From positions 91,122,587 through 91,186,586 of the forward strand of contig CM043966.1 in the NCBI GenBank assembly GCA_014529385.2: 64,000 nucleotides of DNA, read 5' to 3'. Positions 18,777 to 30,383 of this stretch are shown one piece after another. The position numbers and the translations under genes were made by a program. Position 1 is the first letter of the stretch; each line of letters begins with the position of its first letter. Below the pieces are notes generated by a model. It saw only the letters and a program-made list of their open reading frames with translations, was not told the DNA's origin and did not search any database. The DNA is from Adiantum capillus-veneris (Eukaryota; Streptophyta; Polypodiopsida; Polypodiales; Pteridaceae).

Positions 18777-19440
18777 TGTCTTAAGACGGGCACCACGTGC
18801 CAACGGAAAAGAACAAACTGAACAACTTTAAACACTTCAATAACAACTGAATTGAAAGAGAGTATCAGCCCCAAACCTTGGCGTCCCTTTCGGTATTATA
18901 TTGCTTCAAATGAGTACAATGCCGGTACTCCAATCCTTGCTCCTTCACACTGAAGCATGCCAAAGAATGAGCCCTCTCCACAAATATAAAGGCCCTTGGG
19001 CTTGAAAAGCGGTTACATGAAAAGTAATCAAACTCAAAAGCAACTGGTCCAACTGTTGCAAGCGCAAAAGCAAGAAAATCCGTATAGCTGCCACGTCATC
19101 ATCTGCCAGCACGAATTTCGTGAATCCATATAGCTTGCCACGTCATCAGCGTAAAACGCTGGCGTCCATATGGTTGCCACGTCATCAATTTTTACGCTAT
19201 TTTTTGTGTGTGAGGGTCCAACCTTATTTTAACGCCTTTATGTCACTTCGGCCTCATCGGAGGAGCTCCCATAAGTTGGTGGGAACTCTTCTTTAAAAAT
19301 AAGCCACTCGGCAAGACTTTGTAAGTCTGTAAAACTTTTTCTACTGCTTCAGCTTCTTCACTTAGGGTTTTAGGCCTTTGAGTCGGGATCTGCAGGTTGG
19401 CTCCGTTCTTCAATGGCTTGACACTCAGCAATTTGTGACA
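18777..19440 (-). repeat. Inverted TGTCACAA-family LTR
   Basis: It is 664 bp. On the minus strand it starts TGTCACAAATTGC (19,440) and ends GTCTTAAGACA (18,777). It carries three CCACGTCATC motifs and the CCAAGG...CGGTATTA block typical of the family. Confidence 0.75.
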
Positions 19441-19613
19441 GTACCCAGTACCAGTAGCCTTAGTACCAGTACCCAACATCAATAGCATCAGTACCCATCA
19501 GCATCAGCATCTCAACAATTAGCATCATTGTATCAGCATAGTAAAGAAAGTACTTGCTCTGGCAACAGAGCAAGGGGGCCCTTGAGGGTTTGGGACTCGA
19601 CATTCGGTGTCGT

Positions 19614-19666
<53 letters not shown>

Positions 19667-19769
19667 TGTCTCTCTTATCATTCAGTTTAGTTAAGTTCTT
19701 TCAGGTGAAGTTAAGTGTCCCTTGTGTTTGTGCGGAGTACTAGGTCCGAGCTAAACACTTCCGTTGCAT
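19441..19769. other. Short repeats and (CT)n; no gene
   Basis: It has AGTACC/CAGTACC and ATCAGCAT short repeats at 19,441-19,540 and a (CT)n tract at 19,620-19,662. It separates the inverted LTR from the tail of the LINE. Confidence 0.5.
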
Positions 19770-19965
19770 CTGAGAAAAATGAAATGAAATGAAATGTTAT
19801 ATTAACATCTTCAAAAGGCCAGAATGACCTATGAGACCAAACTGATACAAAAGTGGTGAATCTGCTACAATGTCTGGGTACCTTAGTACTGAAGTACTAA
19901 GTGTGAAAAGTGTGAAAGTGTGAAAATAAATGTGAAAAACTAAATACAAAGTTAAAATAAACTTC

Positions 19966-22900
19966 TTAGGAGCATTCTGGGTGTCTGGCTAGAATGCTTC
20001 TAATCCTTTGTTGTAGTCTCCTCCGGTGAAGTGTGCTTCTGCATCTCGGTCGTGGTCGTCTCGATTTTCTAAGCTCAATCGCCCTGTCAATGAGGGTGCC
20101 TTTGGTATGAGTGTGGGTACTCCTTTGTGCTGGCTGCTGGCCTCTTGTTTCTCCTTCCACTCCTGCTTCTCTCGATCCGAAGAAATCTGTGATCTGCCTC
20201 TGAGGCTGTAGTGCTCTTTGTCTTCTCATTAGATTATCCCTGTGCCGATGTAGTTCCAGTAGGTACAAGCCTAAGCATCTTTGATCTTGGTATTGCATGA
20301 CTCCATCTAGAGGTCCAAAGCCTTCTTTAAATAGGCAATGGAAACGCCCATGTATCTCATAGTAGACGGTGCAATGGCATATGTAGTGTAATTCTGTCTC
20401 CGGCTCCATTCCGCATAACTTGCAAATTCTGCTCTCAGGTGGGATTCCCCTAAATCTGCCAAATTCAATTTCCAGCTGGTGTGAGGATGTACGAATCTGA
20501 CCAATAGCACATCTCAAACCATGAGACAGGCAGGTATCCATGTAGCTCGGGCGAATCACAAATCCATCTTCAGATAGCTGTAGGAAGTTTTCTTTGTAGT
20601 CGGCCATCTTCGTGCCCAATTCTTGTGTAGGGTCTACCCATGTCCTCTTAGTATCCAACTGTATAAGATCTTGACAGATGATTTTATTAATCTCCATTCG
20701 TGTAATTGCGAGTGATGGAGCCTCAAGAGAGTATTGGAAGGGGGGTAATCTTTCCATACTGAACCCGTGTCTTTGAAACCACGAGGATAGTTGCGTATAC
20801 CAGCATGATGTATCCCCTTTCATTGCTAATTGTCGAGAGGATTCGAGGGCCAGTCTAGTATATTGGCAATTATTTGTATCCCACAAACCATGTATAAAGG
20901 ACACTGATCTGGTAAGAGCTTCAATTTCTATCGGAGGGGCAGCTAGTTCCGCTCGGGTAATCGCGTGTGGTACGGAGGCCTTGGCTCTAATCATTTGGGA
21001 AATCATAGATACCAAAGGTCTCTCCATTGACTTCCAATTATCCTGATCCACAGATGGTCCCCAAATCTGGACCCCATAAAGCATAGCCGAAGCCACCACA
21101 GTATCAAAGAGCCAAAGTTTTGTTCGTGGTTCCTGAAACTGCACTTGTGAACACATCCTCTCCAACCCTCCCAAGGCCGCAGAGGCTCTGGACAATCTAG
21201 CATCCACTGCTTTCTTAAGAGTAAACTTCGGTCCTGCAAATACCACACCAAGGTATGTGTATGCATCTGTGTACTCTACTGTATCCTGGCCATATGCAAA
21301 TGTAGGTGCCGATCTCCTAACCCACTACGGCGTGGTGTTTAACACCATAACTTTGGTTTTACCTAAGTTTACCGACAGTCCACTGTCCTTCGCGAATTTA
21401 TGTAATGCATCTAGCTGCCTCTGCATTCCATCTGGTGATTCTGCTATCAATACAATATCATCTGCATACAACAACAAAGGGATCCATGACCCTGCAAGTT
21501 GAGCACCTCTGTCACCCTCTCTATCAATGTAATCTGATACCTCATCTATGTACATACCAAATAAAGTAGGGGACAGTGGGCATCCCTGCCTTACTCCAAC
21601 GGTGGAATGAACAATGTCGGAATCCCCTTTTGGAGTACGTACATAACCAGTTACTGACCCGTATAAGGCCATGATCCCCCAAATAATCTCTTTGGGGACC
21701 CCTAACTCTTGCATCCTGCGCATCAATCTGGCCCTTGGTACTGTATCAAAAGCTTTTCGAAAATCCACAAAGCAACAATACATCCTTCTCCCGCTTGCTC
21801 TTCCTTCCTCAATAATGGCTTTGAGCGTAAGAATATGATCTAAAGTGGAATAACCCCTCCTGAATCCAGCTTGTCCTGTTGTCCTTGTGTCCTCATTCTC
21901 TGCCCATCTACTCAATTTTTGTTCAAGAATGGATGCGTACAGTCGGGTCAATGTGTGACCTACCATAATGGTACGGTAGTTCCCGGGTATCATAGGATCC
22001 CTTGACTTGAAAATAGGTACGATAATAGATAATTTCCAAGATTCAGGTAATCCTTCACACATGACCCGATTAAACAGACGAGCAAGGACTTCTGAAGGTA
22101 GATCCCTGGCATGGATCAGATGTTCTGCTACTAAACCATCATGATCATATGCTCTTCTTGTCTTCATCTTATCAATCAATTTTTTCACCATTTCCGTAGT
22201 AAAGAAAGTACTAGTAGCAGGGCATGGCTCTAGCGGATCTGGTAATGGAGGTTGTCCAGATACCATATATAATGATGTTACATATTGACCCCAAATCTCA
22301 GGAGAAGTAATCGTCGGAGGCGGTGAGTGCTCGTGAAATAAACGCCAGGCCTCATGTGAGTCCTGACTCAAGAAGAGCTGATATAAATCCTTCTCCAGTT
22401 TGGCTAAAAATGACCTTTTCTTGCGACGTACTATACGCCGAAGAGCAATCCGAGATTGCTTATATGTGATGATCCCAAGTGTAAGCTCTTTCTGGACCCG
22501 GGTTCTCGTCTCTCTGCATTCCTCGTCATACCAACTATTTTGAGGCATGTTCCCAGATCCTCTCTTCTGATCAGGTTGAGTATGTGGGTATGCCTCTTGT
22601 GCTGCTCCATGTAGTATCTCTGTTAACTGAGAAGTAATCTCCTCTACAGTATATACTGGCTCGGCTGCCCACATCCTACTATAGATCTTTTCCACATAGA
22701 TTTAATCAATCTCTGGTGTGAAAGTATATCTTGTGTGTGTCTTCTTCCTTTGTACTTGAGAGGCATTGTATTGGAAGGAAATTGATAAGGTCAAGAGAGC
22801 ATGATCCACTGCAATCCCGACCGGTCTGGGTCCCACCTTAAAGTCCTCGATACTAGAAATAAAGCTTGGTGAAGTCATGACATAATCAATCCACTGTACT

Positions 22901-23604
22901 GGCCCCATGCCTGTGCAGGAAGCATGTGAATCCCCCAGATAAAGGGAAATTCTCTAGACCATTAAGTATGGCCAAACCATGTATAGTTGCCATCTCCATG
23001 AGATGTCTCCCATATTCAGTGTGTTCTTTATCCTGTGAGTTTCTAGGAAGCCCCCTCTGTGATAAATCCACTTCTCTGAGCATTTCCTCGGAAGTATCAT
23101 AGAATACTGCTTGAGAGTTGGCCGTTCTGGCATTAAAGTCTCCTAAGAGAACGATGTCTCCATCTCTAGAGAACTCCCATATGTCATTATTCAATATGGA
23201 GAAAGGGGACTGTCCTTTAGGTGAGGAGTAGACTGATGTACTTGGAGGGAAGTAGCATATAGCGATATATAGAAATCTACATGCCTCAGCTCTCATTCTC
23301 ACCTTGCTTGTTCATCTTTCCTGATAATCTGTAGTAGTGGTTTCACCTCCTCTTTAAATAAGACTACTGCTCCTCCTGAACCCCGGCTACCCTGTAGAGA
23401 TCTCTTGTTTGGTCGACCAGCTGTTTCCCATAAATAACCCTTCACATGTGGCATAAGCTGTCCCGGTATCTGGTGTGTCTCTAAGTAGAAAACTATGTCT
23501 TTGTCCCTAAAGCTGCCTTCTTCAAAGGCACCTACATCTAGCCTATATGATCCATTACAATTCTACGCCGCTATCCGGAGCGTCGCCCCATAGGTCTCGC
23601 ACCG
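19966..23604 (-). pseudogene. LINE copy 1 ORF2 (endonuclease, RT, C-terminal zinc region)
   Basis: The endonuclease part (about 23,550-22,700) has LGDFNARTA and VDHALLT. RT lies in 22,695-21,325 with FVDFRKAFDTVPRARL, QGCPLSPTLFGMYIDEV and LLYADDIVLIAES. A TAG at 21,325-21,327 (CAG in copy 2) cuts RT from the C-terminal part (21,246-19,966). That part has ERMCSQVQFQEPRTKLWLF and the Cys-His motif CKLCGMEPETELHYICHC. A TAG also replaces the Trp codon of the endonuclease WNCNG motif near 23,564, and there are frame breaks near 23,300 and 22,700. This copy is inactive. Confidence 0.85.
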
Positions 23605-24608
23605 TCATGATGAGCGCTTTTCCAGAACTACTACTTTCCCTCTATAAAAGGCGATTTTCCCCTTTTCTCTTGCTGCCCTGATCTCTGGCATCAACTCTTG
23701 CATGTGTGCCACTTGTGCCAATGTAAGGTCATCTCCCAGGAAAATACCGGTTTTCTTAAGAGTTGGCCTCTTCTTTAGAAATTCTTTCCTTATTTCTATA
23801 TTTGGGAAACGTAGAATAAGTGCCCTATCCTTTACATTTCCCTTCTCATCGATTCCTTTCTTGCCCACTCTCCATGCACTTGTGTGAGTAGGCTCTGTGA
23901 TGCCCATGCGTCGTAGCAGTTCCTTCACTTCTTCATCTACATTCTCTTTGTCTTTGACTCTTGTGACCTGCACATGCAGAGCCCGATTCTTCCTTTTCTG
24001 CTCTTCCTCAATGGTCAAATTAATAATGGTGGTGGTAGGTGTGGTCTCGGGCATCTGGGCCTTCCCTTTCTTCGCATCCTCAATCCATTTCTCTGCTTCA
24101 TCAACCTTTTCTTGTGTCTTAAAAAGACGTTCCGCCCATGAAGATGCCGTTTTCGATTTCTGTTCATCTCCTTCCCGTAGAGCTTTCATTTGATCCTTCA
24201 TGTCCTCGAGCTCCTTCAACACCGAAGGTTGGTCGTCTCCCTTCTCCTTAGTTGCAGATTTGCAAGCCGCAAGTTCTCCTTTTAGCTCCTCGATTATTGC
24301 ATCTTTTTTCCCCATGTGCTTTTCCATATGTGTTCTCCATGCTTCAAAACTTGCTACTGCCTCATCGAGTTTCTTTTGCATAATGCATTCTGTTACATTT
24401 ACTTCGGCCTTGATTAGGTTTCGTAATTCGTTTTCAAGATCTGAATTTCCTCATTCTGTATCCCCCAGATCTGTCTCCTTAGTTCTCTCATCATGTCTCC
24501 ATACATGGAGTTCCTATAGCTGTCAGCGCTCGCGTGCATTTCCTTCTTGATGTCATCCCTCATATAGTTTAGCTCTGATTTGAGCATCACATGGACCTTC
24601 TCCATCAT
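23605..24608 (-). pseudogene. LINE copy 1 ORF1
   Basis: Two frames (24,608-24,414 and 24,381-23,605) together match copy 2 ORF1. The protein is coiled-coil-rich and lysine/glutamate-rich, followed by an RNA-binding-like C-terminus (RALILRF, IFLGDDLTLAQVAHMQEL, AAREKGKIAFYRGKV) that resembles the C-terminal domain of L1-type ORF1 proteins. It ends TGA CGG, as copy 2 does. Confidence 0.7.
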
Positions 24609-24880
24609 TAGCTCATCATGTATCCTGGAGGTTTTCCCAACTCGTAAGGATCCTGGTGATAGTACAGTATCTTTGTTTTTCCGTTTAAATGTAGCTGTTG
24701 TTTTTTTGGGGTGGTGTAGCTATCTACACCTGGCCCTTCCCCTTCGGTAGGCGGATCCATCGAACCCGAGCCACAAATGTGGCGACCCCTGCTACCTATG
24801 GAATCTTTGGCAAAGGCAGCGCCTGTCTGTAGTTATGGTGGCACCCAAATTTGGTAGCCCTTCGGGGTGGTGCGCGACGG

Positions 24881-24882
<2 letters not shown>

Positions 24883-24940
<58 letters not shown>
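24883..24940 (+). repeat. (GA)n joining the two LINEs
   Basis: About 58 bp of GA sit between the 5' end of LINE copy 1 and the TTTCA-repeat tail of LINE copy 2. There is no other sequence between the elements. Confidence 0.9.
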
Positions 24941-24942
<2 letters not shown>

Positions 24943-25155
24943 TGAAATGAAATGAAATATTAACGTCTTCAAAAGGCCATAATGACCTATGAGAACCGAA
25001 AGTTACAAAGTGGTGGATATGATACAAAGTCAGAGTAACAAAATAACCTAACAACAGTACAAAAACAAAGATATATACTATGGGGTCCTAAGTTGGTTGA
25101 TGTGAGCCAAGCAACAAACTAAGCAAGAAATGGGCGGCTTGTTGGGATAGTTGAA

Positions 25156-28100
25156 TCACAAGAGATCTATCATCGGTTGTTGGCGAATCTCATCAATTTC
25201 CTCCATGGTTAGTAGTCTGATCGGGCGTCGTGCATGCCTGGCCAGCGTGCTCCGAATTTTCTGTCGTAGCCTCCGTCGATGCTGTGTAGTTCTTCGCAGT
25301 CGTGGGCGCTTGGATTTCCCCAATTCAATCGCTCGGTCAATCAGTGTGCCTCTGTTGTGAGACGAGGGGGAGCTTTGCTGTGGGAGTGGCTCTTGCGGCT
25401 GTCCCGTGTCTACTCTGAAAAAGTCTGTGATCCGTCTTTGAGACTGGCTAGCCTCTCCATTCATCCAGCTATCTCTGTGTCTGCGCAGCTCGAGCAAGAA
25501 CAAACCCAGACATCTTTGATCTTCGTATCCCATGACTCTTGAGAGTGGTCCAAAACCCTCTCTGAACAAGCAGTGGAATCGGCCTCGTATCTCGTAGTAG
25601 ACGGGGCAGTGGCATGTATAGTGTAGCTCGGTCTCAGGTTCCATGTTACACAAGGGGCAAGTCCGGTCTTCTGTTGGTACTCCGCTTTATCTCCCAGTTT
25701 CAATCCGCAACTGGTGAGAGGATGTGCGTAACTGGCCAATAGCACATCGTATCCCATGAGACAAATGGGTATCCATGTATTTGGGTCTCGTCACAAAACC
25801 ATCTTCCGTGAGCTGGAGAAGGTGGTCTTTGTAGAAAGCCATCTTCGTGCCCAATTCCTGTGCTGGTTGTATCCACGTCCTCCTGGTGTCTAGTTGGGTC
25901 AAGTCTTGGCGGATGAGCTTGGTGATCTCTGACTGTGTAAGAGTGAGAGATGGTGCATCCAATGAGTAATGGAATGGTGGCAGCCTGTCGATGCTGAACC
26001 CATGTGCCTGAAACCATGATGTCATCTCCCCATACCAGCATGTTGTATCTCCTTGTATGGCTAATTGTCGAGAGGATTCAAGTGCTATGCGAGCATATCT
26101 GTTTCTAGGAAGTTCCCATGTGCGGTTTATGAAGGAGACTGATCTGGTGAGCGCCTCCACCACTAGTGGGGGGGCCGCTAGCTCTGCTCGGATAATGGCT
26201 CGTGGTACCGATGCCTTGGCTCTAATGAGCCGCGAGATCATAGAAACGAGAGGTTTCTCCATGTTCCCCCAACCGTCTGTGCAACTCGGCCTCCCGTGGT
26301 GGTCCAGTGAAGGTCCCCATATCTCGGTTCCATAAAGCAATGCTGAAGCCACCAAGGTGTCAAAGAGCCAGAGCTTCGTCCGGGGCTCTTGAAACTTAAC
26401 CTGCGAACACATCCTTTCCAATCTACCCAATGCTGCGTGGGCTCTAGTAAGTCTGGTCTTAGCTGCTCTTCTGAATGAGAATGCAGGTCCGCTAAAAACC
26501 ACTCCAAGGTAAGTGTAAGCGTCTGTGTACTCCACAGTCTCCTGGCCGTATGTGAATGTAGGTGCTGACCTCCCGATCCACTGTGGGGTGGTATTAAACA
26601 CCATAACCTTGGTTTTACCCAGATTGACAGACAAACCACTTTCGTGGGCAAACGTATGCAAAGCATCCAATTGACGTTCCATTCCCTCTGGGGATTCGGA
26701 GATCAACACTATGTCATCAGCATATAACAAAAGTGGAATCCATGTCCCTGCCAACCGAGCACCTTTATCTCCATCGGTGTCTATGTAGTCAGAAATCTCA
26801 TCCACATACATACCGAAAAGAGTAGGAGAGAGCGGGCAGCCCTGCTTCACCTGAATAGTGGAGTGAACCGGTGTAGAAAGTCCCTCCAAGGTGCGTACAT
26901 GCCCTACTATTGATCTGTACAATGCCATGGTCCCCCAAATGAGTTCTGTGGGTACCCCCATTTCCTGTAGTCTGCGCATCAGTCTAGCTCTGGGTACTGT
27001 GTCGAAAGCTTTGCGGAAGTCCACAGAGCTACAATAGATCCGTCTCCCATGAGATCTGCCTTCCTCGATGATGGCCCTGAGTGTCAGGATATGGTCAAGA
27101 GTAGAGAAGGGATGCATACAACCGTGCCAGTGTGTGCCCAATCATAATAGTGCGATAATTCCCAGGCTCCATGGGGTCTCCGGATTTGAAGATAGGTACG
27201 ATCATAGATAGGCTCCAAGTGTCCGGTAGGCCCTCACATATGGCACGGTTAAACATAACTGCTAGAAGCTCTACTAGTAGGTCTTTGGCATGCATGAAAT
27301 GCTCAGCGACTAGGCCGTCATGATCATATGCTCTCCCAGTCTTCATCCTGTCAATAGCTTTCTTCACCATCTCAGCGGTGAAAAAGACACATGCGTGTGG
27401 GCATGGATTGGGGGGGGGGGGGTCGGGGAGGGGCGGCTGTCCAGGTACTGTGTACAAAGATGATGCGTACTAACCCCAGGTCTTTGCGGAGGAAATAGTA
27501 GGGGGGGGGGGATTGCTCATGAAAAAGCCGCCACGCCTCACGCGAGTCCTGACTCAAGAATAGCTGATATAGATCCTGCTCGAGTCGAGCCAAAAAAGCC
27601 CTCTTCTTCCGCCGCACCAGGCGTCGGAAGTCAATCTGCGACTGTCTGTGAGTGACGCCCCCCAGCAGCACCTCCTTCTGAAGTCTTGCTCTAGTCTGGC
27701 GGCACTCCTCATCGTACCAGTTGTTCTGAGGCGCTCCCTGATCGGCGGCTCTGCTCAGGCTTGGTGTGTGGGTATGCTTCTGCTGCTGCCTCATGTAATG
27801 TTTGTGTCAGTATAGTAGTTAGCTCCTCCAGAGGTCGCCCCGGGTCCTCAGTGCATAGGCGTCTGTAGAATCCGTCCATGTATACAGAATCCGTCTCCCG
27901 TGTGAATGTGTAGCGAGTGGGGGCCGCTACTCGTGGCCTGTGTGCTACACTGAACTGGAAGGAGATGGTCATCGACACCAGGGCATGATCCACTGCCACC
28001 CCGATCGGTCTGGGCCCAACTGTGAGATCCTGGATACTAGAGATGAGATTCGGCTGTGCCATGACATAGTCCACAGTGCTGGCTCCATGTCTGTGTGGGA

Positions 28101-28791
28101 AGCATGTAAAACCTCCCGCAGCAGGAAATCTCTGTAGGCCGTTCAAGATGGCCAATCCATGTGCAGTGCCCATGTCTATCAGGTGTCGCCCATACTCAGT
28201 ATATTCCACATCGTGTGATAGTCTGGAAAGGCCCGTCTCTGCTACATCTAGCTCTCTTAGCATCTCCTCTGAAGTATCATAAAACACTGCTTGGTGATGG
28301 GCAGTCCTAGCATTGAAGTCCCCTAGGATGATAATGTCACCATCCCTAGAGAACTCCCATATGTCATCATCCAAAATAGAGAAAGGGGACTGTCCTCTGG
28401 GTGATGCATAGACTGATGTACTCGGGGGAAAGTAGCAAATAGCTAGATAGAGGTATCTGCCTGTCTCTGCTTTCAGTCTCACCCACATGTACCTAGCTTG
28501 CTCGTCCCTGCGGGCTATGTGTATCAGTGGCTGCAGATCCTCTCTAAATAACACTGCCACTCCCCCCGAGCCCCGCCCTCTGTGCTCTGAGCGTGTCTCC
28601 TGTCTGTAGGCTGTCTCCCACCTGTATCCACTGATGTGTGGCATGGATTGCCCAGGGGCCTGGTGTGTCTCAGAGTAAAAGATGATGTCTCTTCCAGTAA
28701 AGCTATCCTCAAAAGCTCCCACATCAAGACGCATAGATCCATTGCAGTTCCAGGCAGCTACTTTGAGTGTGGTCCCATAAGTCTCGCACCG
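25156..28791 (-). pseudogene. LINE copy 2 ORF2
   Basis: It is in frame with ORF1 across a single TGA. The endonuclease (28,791-27,709) has AAWNCNGS, IFYSETHQAPG, IILGDFNARTA and VDHALVS. The RT-bearing frame (27,141-25,687) continues without break through YADDIVLI into the ERMCSQVKFQEPRTKLWLF region. The C-terminus (25,653-25,156) has CNMEPETELHYTCHCPVYYE. Breaks lie near 27,790, 27,420, 27,130 and 25,680. Two of the affected areas contain homopolymer G runs of 13 (27,410-27,422) and 11 (27,501-27,511) that copy 1 lacks, so slippage probably caused them. Confidence 0.85.
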
Positions 28792-29685
28792 TCATGTGGA
28801 GCGTCGCTCTAGTATTACCACTTTTCCATCTCGGTAAAAAGCGATCTTGCCTTTTTCCCTTGCCGCTCTAATCTCCGTCATTACTTCCTGCATATGAGCG
28901 ATCTGCGAGAGGGTGAGATCATCCCCGAGAGAGATGCCAGTCTCTTTAAGAGTTGGTATTTTTTTCAAGGACTTCTTCGCTTCCATGGAGGGAAAACGGA
29001 GGATGAGTGCTCTTTCTTTTGAGGTTTCTCCACTGCTTCCATTTTTCTTTATGTTGCCCACTCTCCATGCCCTTGTGTGCGTCGGCTCATGAATCCCCAT
29101 CAAGGCTGTGAGTTCTTTTACTTCTTCGTCCACATTGCCTTTGTCTTTAAGACCGCAAATTCTCACATGTAAAGCGCGCACCCTTCTCCTCTGCTCCTCC
29201 TCAAGTGTCTGATTAATGATGTTGTTGGGTGTGGACGTGGGCATTATCTCCTTGCCTTTCCCTTTCTTGGCCACCTTGATCCATTTCTCGGCTTCGTCCG
29301 CCTTCTGTTGAGTTTTGGTAAGAACATCCACCCAAGAAGTCGTCATTTCTTTGTGTTGCTCTTCTCCCTCTTGGATGGCCCGTACTTGCTCCTTGATCGT
29401 GTTGATTTCTTCGATTACTGAGGGTTGCAGTTCGCCCTCTTCCAGTGTGTTTCTTGATCGTGCTTCGGCGAGATCTTTCTTGAGTGACGCGATCTCTTCC
29501 TCTTGCGTCGTCACTCGGTCTTCCAGCGTGCTTATCTTGCTCTCTTGGATCAACACGCGTCCTTCGAGTATGTTTATTGTACCCCAGAGAGTGCGGTTCA
29601 TCTTGGTAATGGTCTCCGTCATTTCCTCTTTGCATTTTTGAATAGCATTCTCCAGGGGGTCGGCTTTATCGTTCATCTTCCTCAT
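28792..29685 (-). CDS. LINE copy 2 ORF1 protein
   Basis: It has 297 codons from ATG to TGA. The N-terminal half is heptad-rich (LEGRVLIQESKISTLEDRV and following), a predicted coiled coil. The middle is lysine-rich. The C-terminal part (ERALILRFPS, ISLGDDLTLSQIAHMQEV, IRAAREKGKIAFYRDGKV) looks like an ORF1 RNA-binding and chaperone domain. ORF1 proteins coat LINE RNA. The stop sits in TGA CGG and the next codons continue directly into the ORF2 endonuclease in the same frame. The frame is unbroken although ORF2 is not. Confidence 0.8.
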   Translation of the reverse strand: MRKMNDKADPLENAIQKCKEEMTETITKMNRTLWGTINILEGRVLIQESKISTLEDRVTTQEEEIASLKKDLAEARSRNTLEEGELQPSVIEEINTIKEQVRAIQEGEEQHKEMTTSWVDVLTKTQQKADEAEKWIKVAKKGKGKEIMPTSTPNNIINQTLEEEQRRRVRALHVRICGLKDKGNVDEEVKELTALMGIHEPTHTRAWRVGNIKKNGSSGETSKERALILRFPSMEAKKSLKKIPTLKETGISLGDDLTLSQIAHMQEVMTEIRAAREKGKIAFYRDGKVVILERRST

Positions 29686-29699
29686 GCTTGATCGCCGTC

Positions 29700-30011
29700 C
29701 GCAAGGAGGGGGTTAGATGTACGTGTGCACCCACACTAGCAGCGGGCGTGACAGTTGGGCGAGTGGGGGAGCCGCCCGCAAGAGAGAAGACGCGTGTACA
29801 CCCACACTAGCGGCGGGCGCGGCGAGTGGGGGAGCGTGAGGCGGTACGACTAGAGAGGGGCGTCGATAGTTACAGACGGGCGAGAGGGGAGAAAAAAGGG
29901 GGGGGGGGGTATGGTAAAGAGAATGGGGGAGGGGGGGTGGGGTTTTGTTTTTAATTATTATTATTATTATTTTAAAAAAAATTATTTATTTACTTCCTAC
30001 GCGTAGGAGAA

Positions 30012-30045
<34 letters not shown>

Positions 30046-30319
30046 TGAAACCCTACGCGTAGAGGAAGGGGGAGGGACATCCTACGCGTAGCATGTGGGG
30101 AGGGGGGCATGGGCCTGCAGAGGCAGTGCGAGGGGAGGCGGCACAGCGGCTCAACAGGCGGGCGAAGCAGCGCGCGGGCAGGTGCAGGCGGGGATAGCGG
30201 GGCTGCAGGTGGGCACAGCGGCGTGTGAGCAGGGCAGCAAGCAGGGCGAGGGGCAGCGATGGAGCAGGGCAGCGGGCAGGGCGAGGGGGCAGCAGCAGGC
30301 GCAGGCGCAGGCGGACAGG

Positions 30320-30324
<5 letters not shown>
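29700..30324. other. GC-rich LINE 5' flank with poly-G and CTACGCGTAG palindromes
   Basis: The sequence is GC-rich with a G run of 32 (30,012-30,043). Three copies of the perfect palindrome CTACGCGTAG occur at 29,997-30,006, 30,053-30,062 and 30,082-30,091, with an ATT-rich patch at 29,950-29,992. Open frames here are low complexity (GQG, AGA) and not credible genes. It could be the LINE 5' UTR and promoter. Confidence 0.5.
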
Positions 30325-30368
<44 letters not shown>

Positions 30369-30383
30369 GCTCCCAAACGCACT

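Larger units (their letters stand above)
19770..24882 (-). mobile_element. LINE copy 1 (AP-endonuclease type, non-L1)
   Basis: This minus-strand element has a 3' tail of TTTCA repeats (19,778-19,799), ORF2 with endonuclease, RT and C-terminal zinc motif, and ORF1 upstream. It is closely related to LINE copy 2 but carries stops and shifts. RT motifs FRKAFDTVPR, GVRQGCPLSPTLF and YADDIVLI, and the short tandem tail, point to the RTE/CR1/L2-like side of LINEs rather than plant L1. I cannot place the clade without a tree. Confidence 0.8.
24941..30366 (-). mobile_element. LINE copy 2 (same family as copy 1)
   Basis: Its 3' tail has TTTCA repeats at 24,943-24,958 and the same CCTTTTGAAGACGTTAATAT block as copy 1. 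ORF1 is intact and ORF2 is broken by several shifts. The 5' limit is uncertain: the ORF1 ATG is at 29,685, and GC-rich sequence runs to a (GA)n at 30,325-30,366 that may mark the start, as it does for copy 1. Confidence 0.75.
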
